Of a stretch of DNA of 64,000 bases, positions 50,384 through 60,496 are shown one piece after another (positions within the stretch are counted from its first letter, which is position 1; each line of letters begins with the position of its first letter). The stretch lies in NCBI RefSeq assembly GCF_017876095.1, contig NZ_JAGINM010000013.1:124001-188000 (forward strand). The letters run 5' to 3'. The translations under genes were made by a program, and so were the position numbers. The notes beneath the pieces were generated by a model that worked only from the letters and a program-made list of their open reading frames with translations, was not told the origin of the DNA and made no database searches. The stretch is from Azospirillum agricola. Its GTDB lineage: Bacteria; Pseudomonadota; Alphaproteobacteria; Azospirillales; Azospirillaceae.

Positions 50384-53224
50384 TCATTCCACCGCGTCGG
50401 AGCAGCGGACGCACAGCGTCGGGTGGGCGGCGACGGTGGAGACCTCCGGCAGGACCTTCCAGCAGCGCTCGCACTTCTCGCCCTCGGCCAGCGCCGGGGC
50501 GACCGCGATGTTCGCCACGTCGGGCAGGGTGAAGGCCCCGTCCGGCGCCCTCCCCTCGACGACGGTGATCGCCGAGGTGATGCAGACGTCCTGGAAATCG
50601 ACGTCGGCCAGCAGCGCCCTGGTCGCCGCGTCGACATACACCGCCGGGTTGGCTTGCAGGGACGAGCCGATCTTCTTGTTGGCCCGTTCCAGCTCCAAGG
50701 CACCGGTGACGACGCGGCGGACGTTGCGCACCGCCTCCCACTTGGCGGCGAGATCGTCGTCGCGCCATTCGGCCGGGATGGCCGGGAAGCCGCGCAGATG
50801 CACGCTTTCCTCGTCCCAGCCCGAGCCCGTCAGCCCTTCCGGACGGGCCAGCCACGCCTCTTCCGCCGTGAAGCAGAGGATGGGGGCCAGCCACGCGGTC
50901 AGCGCCGAGAACAGGTGCTCCATCACCGTCCGCACCGACCGGCGGCGCACCGAATCGGGCGCGTCGCAGTAGAGGCTGTCCTTGCGGACGTCGAAGTAGA
51001 AGGCCGACAGCTCCACCGCGCAGAAATTGTGCAGCGCCACGAACAGGGCGTGGAAGTCGTAGGCCTCGATCTTCTCGCGGACCGTGGCGTCCAGCTCGGC
51101 CAGCCGGTGCAGGACCCAGCGCTCCAGTTCCGGCATCCGCGCCGCCTCGATCCGCTCGGCCGGGCTGTAGTCGGCGAGCGCGCCCAGCAGGTAGCGCAGC
51201 GTGTTGCGCAGGCGGCGGTAGAGGTCGGCCTGGGTCTTGATGATCTCCTTGCCGATCCGCAGATCCTCCGAATAGTCGGAGTTGATGATCCACAGGCGCA
51301 GGATGTCGGCGCCGTACTGGTCGCAGATCTCCTGCGGGGCGACGACGTTGCCCAGCGACTTCGACATCTTGCGGCCCTGCTCGTCGAGCACGAAGCCGTG
51401 GGTCAGCACCGCGTTGTAGGGCGCCCGGCCGCGCGTGCCGCAGCTTTCCAGCAGCGATGAGTGGAACCAGCCGCGGTGCTGGTCGGAGCCCTCCAGATAG
51501 AGGTCGGCCGGCCAGGCCAGCTCCTCCAGCCGCTGCTCCAGCACGAAGGCGTGGGAGGAGCCGGACTCGAACCAGACGTCGACGATGTCCTTGACCTGCT
51601 CGAACTCGTCGGCGCGGTAGCCGTTGCCGAGGAAGTCCTGGGGATCGCGGGCGAACCAGGCGTCGGCGCCCTCGCGCTCGAAGATGTCGGCGATGCGGGC
51701 GAAGACGTCCGGGTCGCGCAGGATGGCACCGTCCTCCTTGCGGACGAACAGCGCGATCGGCACGCCCCAGGCGCGCTGGCGGCTGATGCACCAGTCGGGC
51801 CGGGTCTCGATCATCGAGCGGATGCGGTTCTCGCCCTGCTCGGGCACCCAGCGGGTGTCGGAGATCGCCTGCAACGCCGTCTTGCGCAGGTCGTTCGTCT
51901 CCATCGAGATGAACCATTGCGGCGTGGTGCGGAAGATCAGCGGCGCCTTGGAGCGCCAGGAATGCGGGTAGCTGTGCTTGATGCGGTTGCTGGCGAGCAG
52001 CGAGCCGCTTTCCTCGAACTCGGCGATCACCGCCTTGTTGGCCGGGCCGGGCTTGCCCTGGTCGGTGTAGACCGCCAGACCGGCGAAGAGCGGGACGTGG
52101 GCGTAGTAGCGCCCGTCCTCGCCGACCGTCTGCGGCACCTCGATGCCGTGGGCCTGGCCGAGATGGAAGTCGTCCTCGCCGTGGCTGGGGGCGATGTGGA
52201 CGAAGCCGGTGCCGGCGTCGGTGGTGACGAAGCCGCCGGGCAGCATCGGCACCTTGAAGTCGTAGCCCTTGCGGGTCAGCGGATGGTGGCAGAAGGTGCC
52301 GGCCAGCCGCGAACCGGGGAAGCGGTGCAACTGGCGCCACTCGGTGATGCCGGCCTCCGTGAAGACCGATTCGGCCAGCGCGGTCGCCATCACGAGCCGC
52401 TCGCCGACCACGCCCTTGCTGCCCTCGGCGACGGCCAGGACCTTGTAGGTGGCGTACTCGATCTCCTCGCCATAGGCGATGGCCCGGTTGGCCGGCAGGG
52501 TCCAGGGGGTGGTCGTCCAGATGACGATGCTGGCCTCGTCGATCTCCGGCGCCGACGAGCCCCACACCGCGAAGCGGGCGAAGACGGTGGTCGAGGTGTG
52601 GTCGTGGTACTCGATCTCGGCGTCGGCCAGCGCGGTCTTCTCGACCACCGACCACATCACCGGCTTGGCGCCCTTGTAGAGGCCGCCGTTGGCCGCGAAC
52701 TTGTGGATCTCGCGGACGATCTGGGCTTCCGCCGGGAAGGTCATGGTGGCGTAGGGCTGTTTCCAGTCGCCCTCGACGCCGAGCCGGCGGAACTCGCCGG
52801 CCTGGATGCCGACCCACTCCTCGGCGAACTGGCGGCATTCGGCGCGGAACTGGATGATCGGCACGTCATCCTTGTTCTTGCCGGCCTTGCGGTACTTCTC
52901 CTCGATCTTCCACTCGATGGGCAGGCCGTGGCAGTCCCAGCCGGGGACGTAGTCGGCGTCGAAGCCCTGCATCTGGCGGGTGCGGACGATGACGTCCTTG
53001 AGGATCTTGTTGACCGCGTGACCGATGTGGATGTTGCCGTTGGCGTAGGGCGGGCCGTCGTGCAGGACGAACTTCCTGCGGCCCTTGGCGCCGGCGCGCA
53101 GCTTGCCGAACAGGTCCATCTCGGCCCAGCGCTTCAGCAGCTCGGGCTCCCTGGTCGGCAGGCCGCCGCGCATGGGGAAGTCGGTGCGGGGCAGGAAGAC
53201 GGTCGATTTGTAGTCGCGGGTCAT
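50384..53224 (-). CDS. ileS: Isoleucyl-tRNA synthetase
   Basis: 946 aa, class I. Charges tRNA-Ile and edits Val. HIGH motif: GNIHIGHAVNKILKD; KMSKS motif: GRKMSKSLGNVVAP. The editing (CP1) domain lies between. The anticodon-binding domain is followed by a zinc-binding C-terminus with two CxxC pairs (CERCWKVLPE and CVRCSDAV). ATG 53224 matches the conserved start (DYKSTVFLPRTDFPMRGGLP). Sits upstream of lspA on the same strand. Confidence 0.97.
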   Translation of the reverse strand: MTRDYKSTVFLPRTDFPMRGGLPTREPELLKRWAEMDLFGKLRAGAKGRRKFVLHDGPPYANGNIHIGHAVNKILKDVIVRTRQMQGFDADYVPGWDCHGLPIEWKIEEKYRKAGKNKDDVPIIQFRAECRQFAEEWVGIQAGEFRRLGVEGDWKQPYATMTFPAEAQIVREIHKFAANGGLYKGAKPVMWSVVEKTALADAEIEYHDHTSTTVFARFAVWGSSAPEIDEASIVIWTTTPWTLPANRAIAYGEEIEYATYKVLAVAEGSKGVVGERLVMATALAESVFTEAGITEWRQLHRFPGSRLAGTFCHHPLTRKGYDFKVPMLPGGFVTTDAGTGFVHIAPSHGEDDFHLGQAHGIEVPQTVGEDGRYYAHVPLFAGLAVYTDQGKPGPANKAVIAEFEESGSLLASNRIKHSYPHSWRSKAPLIFRTTPQWFISMETNDLRKTALQAISDTRWVPEQGENRIRSMIETRPDWCISRQRAWGVPIALFVRKEDGAILRDPDVFARIADIFEREGADAWFARDPQDFLGNGYRADEFEQVKDIVDVWFESGSSHAFVLEQRLEELAWPADLYLEGSDQHRGWFHSSLLESCGTRGRAPYNAVLTHGFVLDEQGRKMSKSLGNVVAPQEICDQYGADILRLWIINSDYSEDLRIGKEIIKTQADLYRRLRNTLRYLLGALADYSPAERIEAARMPELERWVLHRLAELDATVREKIEAYDFHALFVALHNFCAVELSAFYFDVRKDSLYCDAPDSVRRRSVRTVMEHLFSALTAWLAPILCFTAEEAWLARPEGLTGSGWDEESVHLRGFPAIPAEWRDDDLAAKWEAVRNVRRVVTGALELERANKKIGSSLQANPAVYVDAATRALLADVDFQDVCITSAITVVEGRAPDGAFTLPDVANIAVAPALAEGEKCERCWKVLPEVSTVAAHPTLCVRCSDAVE

Positions 53225-53506
53225 GTCGGATCCCTGGGGGGAAAAGGCGTCACCATCGGGCGGCGCAACCGGCCCCCCGACGCACGATAGGGTCTCGATC
53301 CCGGCCCTCCTCAGAGAGCCGGGCCGGTAATTCGCGCGCGAAGCGCAAGGATCCGCAGAGAGACGTCCATGGCGCGGGATATTAGCGGCGTGTGCGGTGC
53401 GGTCAAGACGGGCTCACGCAGTCTCAACCCCTTCCCGTTCCCGGAAAGGGCGGAGCGCCTGCCGGCGCTCGGCGGGCGGCCCCGCCGGTCGGCGCCATGC
53501 GCTTGG
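53225..53506. other. Gap between ileS and the tautomerase gene, nothing recognised
   Basis: About 280 nt, GC-rich, holding the ileS promoter region. No coding frame, repeat or RNA structure stands out. Confidence 0.4.
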
Positions 53507-53695
53507 TCAGGTGGCGTCGGACCACAGCACGCCGCCGCTGGCCCAGTCGCTCTTCTTCACGTCCTGAAAGATGATGTCCACCGCCGAGGGCGGGCAGCCG
53601 AGCACCTTCACGGTGGCCTCGGTCAGCGCCTTGGCGTATTCGCGCTTCTGTTCGGGCGTCCGCCCCTCGAAGAGCTGGATGTTGATGGTCGGCAT
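53507..53695 (-). CDS. 4-oxalocrotonate tautomerase-like protein
   Basis: 62 aa. The catalytic amino-terminal proline follows Met (MPTINIQLFEGRTPEQK), the mark of the tautomerase superfamily; conserved Arg residues in the region REYAKALTEATVKVLG follow. The protein is a small hexamer-forming enzyme. GGAGGAAA upstream of ATG 53695 is a strong site. Specific substrate unknown. Confidence 0.88.
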   Translation of the reverse strand: MPTINIQLFEGRTPEQKREYAKALTEATVKVLGCPPSAVDIIFQDVKKSDWASGGVLWSDAT

Positions 53696-53730
53696 CGGGT
53701 TTCCTCCGGATTCGTTGGCGGTTGGGACGG

Positions 53731-54234
53731 TCAGCGCAGGCTGTGGACCGGGCGGGCGACGCGCAGCCGTTCCAGCGCCGCCTGGACGGTGGCCAGGCGC
53801 ACCGCCTCGCGGTCGCCGGGGAAGGTGTATTCCTTGGCGCGGGCGTCGCCGCCGCGCACGGCGGTGGCGATGTAGACGCGGCCGACCGGCTTTTCGGCCG
53901 ACCCGCCGCCCGGCCCGGCGACGCCGGTGACGGCGACCGTCACGTCGGCCCGCGACATGGCGAGCGCGCCGACCGCCATCGCCACCGCCACTTCCGGGCT
54001 GACCGCGCCGTGGGCGTGCAGCAGGCTGGCCGGCACCCGCAGCATCTCGGTCTTGGCGATGTTGCTGTAGGTGACGAAGCCGCGGTCGACGACCTTGGAG
54101 GAGCCGGCGATTTCGGTCAGCGCCCCGGCGATCAGGCCGCCGGTGCAGGATTCCGCCGTCGCCAGCAGGTAGCCGGCAAGCCCGTACTCGGCCAGCGTCT
54201 GGGCGGCGAGGTCGCGGATGGTGTCGGGAAACAT
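53731..54234 (-). CDS. pncC: Nicotinamide-nucleotide amidohydrolase (CinA C-terminal domain type)
   Basis: 167 aa. PncC deamidates nicotinamide mononucleotide to nicotinate mononucleotide for NAD salvage. ATAESCTGGLIAGALTEIAG, GFVTYSNIAKTEML and VAVTGVAGPGGGS are the family pattern with the catalytic Ser/Lys region. It is a stand-alone C-terminal domain, without the CinA N-terminal half. ATG 54234 is used; an in-frame TTG at 54240 is less likely. Between the tautomerase and ispDF, same strand. Confidence 0.92.
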   Translation of the reverse strand: MFPDTIRDLAAQTLAEYGLAGYLLATAESCTGGLIAGALTEIAGSSKVVDRGFVTYSNIAKTEMLRVPASLLHAHGAVSPEVAVAMAVGALAMSRADVTVAVTGVAGPGGGSAEKPVGRVYIATAVRGGDARAKEYTFPGDREAVRLATVQAALERLRVARPVHSLR

Positions 54235-54292
54235 CGGCAAGGCACTCCCGGAACGTCTCGTGTGCGCCCCCGCACTGTAGCCTGGACTTGGC

Positions 54293-55465
54293 TCAGCCCG
54301 GAAGGCGGATGGTGGCGGCCGCCTGGGCGGCGATGCCCTCGCCCCGGCCGGTGAAGCCGAGCCGTTCCGTCGTCGTCGCCTTGACGCTGACCCGGTCGGG
54401 CGCGATCCCCAGGATTTCGGCGACGCGGGCGGCCATCGCCGCGCGGTGCGGGCCGACCTTCGGGCGCTCGCAGATGATGGTGATGTCGGTGTGGGCGATG
54501 ACGCCGCCGCGCGCCGCCACGAGGTCGGCGGCGTGGCGCAGGAACTTGGCGCTGTCGGCGCCGCGCCATTGCGGGTCGCTCGGCGGGAAATGGCTGCCGA
54601 TGTCGCCGGCGGCGAGCGCGCCGAGGATGGCGTCGGTCAGGGCGTGCAGCCCGACGTCGGCGTCCGAATGCCCCTCCAAGCCCTGCGTGTGCGGCACCCG
54701 CAGCCCGCACAGCGTGACGAAGTCGCCGTCGGTGAAGCGGTGGACGTCGAAGCCGGTCCCGGTGCGGACGTCGCCCAAGGGGGCGCCCTGGGAAGCCGTC
54801 AGGACTCGCGCGGCGCGGGTCAGGTCGTCGGGGGTCGTCACCTTGAAATTCTCCTCCTTGGCGGGCACCAGCGCCACCGCCAGCCCGGCCCGCTCGGCCA
54901 CCGCCGCGTCGTCCGTCAGCGACAGGCCGGCGGCGTCCCGGTGGGCGGCCAGGATGTCGGCGAAGCGGAAGCCCTGCGGGGTCTGCGCCCGCCACAGCCC
55001 GTCGCGGTCCACCGTTCCGGCCACCGTTCCGTCGGCGCCGCGCTTCAGCGTGTCGGCCAGCGGAACGGCGGCGATGGCGCCGGGGGCGTGCTCCAGCGCC
55101 GCGATCACCGCCGCGATGGTGTCGGCGTCGACCAGCGGGCGGGCGGCGTCGTGGATCAGCACGGCGTAGCAGCCGCCTTGCGCCGCCGCCAGCGCCTCCA
55201 GACCGTTGCGCACCGAGTCCTGCCGCGTGGCGCCGCCGGACACCGGTTCCGGCAGGCCGAGCCCGGCGACGGCCGCGTCGTACAGGTCGCGCCGGGCCGG
55301 ATCGATGACGACCTGGACCGAGGACACCCGCGGGTGCGACAGAAAGGCCTCCACCGTGCGGCGCAGGATGGGTTTCCCGGCGAGGTCGAGATATTGCTTG
55401 GGGCGTTCGGCCCCGAAACGCTGGCCGGTGCCGCCGGCGACGATCAGGGCGATGCAGAGGGTCAT
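54293..55465 (-). CDS. ispDF: Bifunctional IspD/IspF (MEP pathway)
   Basis: 390 aa. The IspD half makes CDP-methylerythritol: IALIVAGGTGQRFGAERPKQ, then LIHDAARPLVD. The IspF half (from about 235) makes methylerythritol cyclodiphosphate: RTGTGFDVHRF, GHSDADVGLHALTDAILGAL and the Zn/Mn ligands DVH and HS. The fusion is known in several alphaproteobacteria, where IspE is the missing middle enzyme. ATG 55465 precedes the conserved TLCIALIVAGG; an upstream ATG at 55498 is possible. Confidence 0.96.
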   Translation of the reverse strand: MTLCIALIVAGGTGQRFGAERPKQYLDLAGKPILRRTVEAFLSHPRVSSVQVVIDPARRDLYDAAVAGLGLPEPVSGGATRQDSVRNGLEALAAAQGGCYAVLIHDAARPLVDADTIAAVIAALEHAPGAIAAVPLADTLKRGADGTVAGTVDRDGLWRAQTPQGFRFADILAAHRDAAGLSLTDDAAVAERAGLAVALVPAKEENFKVTTPDDLTRAARVLTASQGAPLGDVRTGTGFDVHRFTDGDFVTLCGLRVPHTQGLEGHSDADVGLHALTDAILGALAAGDIGSHFPPSDPQWRGADSAKFLRHAADLVAARGGVIAHTDITIICERPKVGPHRAAMAARVAEILGIAPDRVSVKATTTERLGFTGRGEGIAAQAAATIRLPG

Positions 55466-55651
55466 GGTGAGAACCGTATATCCATGCGTCGAGGACACTT
55501 GACGGGAACGCGGCGGAGCCTAGCCTGTCGCCGTGGTTCCGCCAAGACCCGCGACCCGCCCGCCACGCCCCGTGGCCGGGCGGCGCCGTGGATGAGCCAG
55601 CGTGACGCGCAGGGTCGGGCAAGCCGGTCGGTGGCGGCGGACAACGGGAGT

Positions 55652-56494
55652 ATGATCGCCCTCATGTCGCAGAATCTTCTCTTGAGCCTCACGGCGCTGC
55701 TCACGCTGGTGCCGGCCTCGGTCTATCCCTACCGCCGCGCCGGCGGGCAGGGGGGCGAGGGGCGGACGCCGGCCTTCTGGGGGGCGCTGCTGCTGGCCGC
55801 CGCCGGTCCCGGCCTGTGGGCGGTGACGCAGGTGGCCGGGCAGTGGCAGACCGGCTTCTCGACGGCGCTGTGGGTGACGGTCGCCGCCAGCATGGCGCTG
55901 TTCGTCGGCTTCAGCGCCCTGCACCGCAGCGCGTGGCGGCTGTCGCCGCTGCTCTTTCCCTATCTGCTGGCGGTCGGCGCGCTGGCGACGCTGACCGAGG
56001 ACAAGCCGGCGCCGGTCCTGCGCGGCGGCGCGCCGGGCATCTGGATCGATCTGCACATCGCCATCTCGGTCTTCACCTACGCCCTGCTGACGCTCAGCGC
56101 CGTCGCCTCGCTCGCCGCCTTCCTCCAGGAACGGTCGCTGAAGGCCAAGCGCCCGACGCCGCTGACCCGCTTCCTGCCGCCGGTGGCGGAGAGCGAGCGG
56201 CTCCAGGTCGGGCTGCTGGTGGCGTCGGAGGTGGTGCTGGGCGCCGGTCTGGCGACCGGCATGGCCGTGCTGTATTTCGAGCAGGGGACGGCGCTCCGCA
56301 TCGACCACAAGACCATGCTGTCGCTGGCGACCTTCGCGGTGGTCGGCGCGCTGCTGATCGCCCAGTTCCGCACCGGCATGCGCGGGCGCACCGCCGCGCG
56401 CATGGTTCTGATTGCCTATCTTCTGCTCACGCTCGCCTATCCGGGCGTGAAGTTCGTTTCCAACATCCTGGTCGGGCAACCGGCCTGGACCTGA
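55652..56494 (+). CDS. CcsA/CcmC-like cytochrome c assembly protein
   Basis: 280 aa, about eight hydrophobic segments. The block IWIDLHIAISVFTYALLTLSA, with WIDLH histidine, and DHKTMLSLATFAVVGALLIA are typical of the CcsA/HemX (YpjD) branch of the cytochrome c assembly superfamily. The protein would sit in the inner membrane. Its exact role is uncertain: haem delivery or another quinone-related function. ATG 55652 or 55664 can start it. It diverges from ispDF. Confidence 0.82.
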   Translation: MIALMSQNLLLSLTALLTLVPASVYPYRRAGGQGGEGRTPAFWGALLLAAAGPGLWAVTQVAGQWQTGFSTALWVTVAASMALFVGFSALHRSAWRLSPLLFPYLLAVGALATLTEDKPAPVLRGGAPGIWIDLHIAISVFTYALLTLSAVASLAAFLQERSLKAKRPTPLTRFLPPVAESERLQVGLLVASEVVLGAGLATGMAVLYFEQGTALRIDHKTMLSLATFAVVGALLIAQFRTGMRGRTAARMVLIAYLLLTLAYPGVKFVSNILVGQPAWT

Positions 56495-56566
56495 TCGCCT
56501 GCCGGGCGGGCAAGAACGCGGAAGGGTGCGGAAGGGGCCGGCGGAGGGGCGATCGGGCCTTCGCGC

Positions 56567-56596
56567 TTGCACACTGGCGCGTCCTTGTGCTAGTCT
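56567..56596 (+). promoter_or_regulatory. sigma70-like promoter of dusB-ntrBC
   Basis: TTGCAC (56567-56572), 18-nt spacer, TAGTCT (56591-56596). The predicted start, near 56603, leaves a 54-nt leader before dusB. Weaker than consensus. Confidence 0.45.
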
Positions 56597-56656
56597 GCAC
56601 AAAATCTCGGCAATTCGATTGTTTGCCCATCCCGCGGGCAGGTGCGGCAGGTACGA

Positions 56657-57643
56657 ATGACCATACACATCGGCCCGATTGCGCTCGCCGGTCCCGTGAT
56701 CCTGGCGCCGATGTCGGGCGTCACCGATCTTCCCTTCCGCCGTCTGGTCAAGCGCGCCGGCTGCGGCCTCGTCGTGTCGGAGATGGTCGCCAGCACCGCG
56801 ATGGTCCGCGAGAACCGGCAGACCCTGCGCATGGTCCAGACGGAGCCGGAGGAGTTCCCGATGGCCGTCCAGCTCGCCGGCTGCGAGCCCGAGGTGATGG
56901 CCGAGGCCGCCAAGCTGAACGAGGACCGCGGCGCCGCCCTGGTCGACATCAATTTCGGCTGCCCGGTCAAGAAGGTGGTGAACGGCCACGCCGGCTCCGC
57001 CCTGATGCGCGACGAGATCCACGCCGCGCGCATCCTGGAGGCCACCGTCAAGGCGGTGTCCATCCCGGTGACGCTGAAGATGCGCACCGGCTGGGACGAA
57101 ACCAACCGCAACGCCCCGGCGCTGGCGCGCATCGCGCAGGAGTGCGGCATCAGGATGGTGACGGTCCACGGCCGCACCCGCGAGCAGTTCTACACCGGTT
57201 CCGCCGACTGGAGCTTCGTCCGCAAGGTGAAGGAGGCCGTGTCGATCCCGCTGGTCGTCAACGGCGACATCACGACGCTGGAGGACGTCGACCGCGCGCT
57301 GGCCGAATCCGGCGCCGACGGCGTGATGATCGGGCGCGGCGCCTATGGACGCCCCTGGTTCCCGGCGCAGGTCATGCGCCACCTCGCCACCGGCGAGCGG
57401 CTGCCCGACCCGTCGCTGGAGGAGCAGCGCGATACGCTGCTGGAGCATTTCGAGGCGATGCTGGTCCATTACGGCGCCGAGGGCGGCCTGCGCGTCGCCC
57501 GCAAGCACGTCTCCTGGTATTCGACCGGCCTGCGCGGCTCGAACGAGTTCCGCCAGGAGGTCAACCGCCTGTCGGACCCCGAGGCGGTGCGCCGCCACAT
57601 CCGCGCTTTCTACGACCCGGCAATCGAAAGGATGGCCGCTTGA
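56657..57643 (+). CDS. dusB: tRNA-dihydrouridine synthase DusB (NifR3)
   Basis: 328 aa. Flavin enzyme that reduces specific uridines in tRNA D-loops. ILAPMSGVTDLPFRRLVKRAG, INFGCPVKKVVNGHAGSALM, the catalytic Cys in NFGCP, VHGRTREQFYTGSADW and VVNGDIT-MIGRGAYGRPW are present. Called nifR3 in early nitrogen-fixation work because it precedes ntrBC. ATG 56657 gives the canonical start; the stop overlaps the ntrB start (TGATG). Confidence 0.96.
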   Translation: MTIHIGPIALAGPVILAPMSGVTDLPFRRLVKRAGCGLVVSEMVASTAMVRENRQTLRMVQTEPEEFPMAVQLAGCEPEVMAEAAKLNEDRGAALVDINFGCPVKKVVNGHAGSALMRDEIHAARILEATVKAVSIPVTLKMRTGWDETNRNAPALARIAQECGIRMVTVHGRTREQFYTGSADWSFVRKVKEAVSIPLVVNGDITTLEDVDRALAESGADGVMIGRGAYGRPWFPAQVMRHLATGERLPDPSLEEQRDTLLEHFEAMLVHYGAEGGLRVARKHVSWYSTGLRGSNEFRQEVNRLSDPEAVRRHIRAFYDPAIERMAA

Positions 57644-58823
57644 TGGATTCCGTGCCGACCGCAGCATCCGCGCCGCGCCGCCGTCCCCGCGCCGGCGGGG
57701 CGCGTCCGGGGAAGATCGACGCGTCCGTCGTGCTGAACGGGCTGCCCGATCCGGTCCTGGTGGTGGACGGGGAGGGCGAGGTCCGCTTCGTCAATCTGGA
57801 GGCGCAGGAGTTCTTCGACCTGTCGGCCAGCGTCCTGGAGGGCATGGCCCTGGCGGAGCTGCTGCCGCCCGACAGCCCGGTCATGGGGCTGATCGAGCAG
57901 GTGCGGCGCGGCAGCCGCCGGGTCTCGCAGGAAGGCGTCGTCATCGACACGCCCCGCATCGGCCCGCATCACGTGACGGTGCAGGTGGCGGCGATGGGCG
58001 ACCCGCCGGACCATGTGCTGGTGACGGTGCACGAGCGTTCCATCGCGCGGAAGATCGACAACTCGCTGACCCACCGCCACGCCGCCCGCTCGGTCACCGC
58101 GATGGCGGCGATGCTGGCGCACGAGGTGAAGAATCCGCTGTCGGGCATCCGTGGCGCCGCCCAGCTCCTGGAGGAGAACGCCCACGACCAGGACCGCGTG
58201 CTGACCCGGCTGATCTGCGACGAGGCCGACCGCATCGTGGCGCTGGTCAACCGGATGGAGGTGTTCTCCGACGAGCGCCCGCTGGAACGGACCGCCGTCA
58301 ACATCCACACGGTGCTGGAGCATGTGCGCACCATCGCCCAGAGCGGTTTTGCCCGAAAAATACGCTTTGTCGAGCGTTACGACCCGTCCCTGCCTCCGGT
58401 TTACGGCAATCGCGACCAACTTGTGCAGGTTTTTCTGAATCTGATTAAAAATGCGGCAGAGGCTGCCCCGGAAACGGGCGGCGAGATCACGCTGACCACC
58501 GCCTACCAGCACGGTGTCCGCATGGCGCTTCCGGGTGGCGACACCCGGCTGCATCTGCCGCTCCAGGTCTCGGTTCAGGATAACGGCGACGGGATTCCGG
58601 AAGACTTGCAGTCGAACCTGTTCGATCCTTTCGTGACCAGCAAAGTCAACGGGACTGGCCTTGGTCTTGCATTGGTGGCGAAACTCATCGGCGATCATGG
58701 CGGAACCATCGAGTTCGACAGCCAGCCGCGCCGGACCGTCTTCAAGGTGTCGCTGCCCATGTATGATGAATCGCAGATTTCCCAGGCCGTCTCGCGGGTT
58801 CGGGGCGTTCGGGGGGGGCGTTG

Positions 58824-58824
<1 letters not shown>
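57643..58824 (+). CDS. ntrB: Nitrogen regulation sensor histidine kinase NtrB
   Basis: 393 aa. Phosphorylates or, with PII, dephosphorylates NtrC according to nitrogen status; PII (GlnB/GlnK) is its partner. A PAS domain (about 30-130) is followed by the H box MLAHEVKNPLSGIRGAAQLL (H160), N box FLNLIKNAAEAAP, G1 DNGDGIPE and G2 GTGLGLALV. Cytosolic. ATG 57643 overlaps the dusB stop by one base, and its own stop overlaps the ntrC start, so the three genes are translationally coupled. Confidence 0.95.
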
Positions 58825-60269
<1,445 letters not shown>

Positions 60270-60278
60270 GACGCCGGC

Positions 60279-60315
60279 CCCCAACCCTCCCCCGCTGGGC
60301 GGGGGAGGGTTGGGG
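60279..60315 (+). terminator. Stem-loop between ntrC and ntrY
   Basis: Perfect 17-bp stem CCCCAACCCTCCCCCGC / GCGGGGGAGGGTTGGGG with a 3-nt loop, 10 nt after the ntrC stop. No T-tract follows. It separates the ntrBC and ntrYX units, though some readthrough is possible. Confidence 0.65.
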
Positions 60316-60496
60316 TGGGGGCAACGTCAGTGCTTGAGCACTCCTCGCCCCAGGCGTGCCATTTTTGTGACAGGCCGGTCGTCCAGGCCCAACCCTTTGG
60401 GGCATGACGGCTGGCCTGTCCGAAAGGCAGAGCGGTTGTCGCTTGGCAGTGCAGCAACAGAAGTGTATCTTTCCGGCAACAGATTTGCGCCGGACC

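Noticed and set aside
50232..52838. 868-residue minus-strand frame
   Set aside because: Alternative frame of ileS, which carries HIGH and KMSKS in the true frame.
56574..56592. sigma54 promoter before dusB
   Set aside because: GG and GC elements are 11 nt apart instead of 10 and the flanks are poor; a sigma70 pair fits better.
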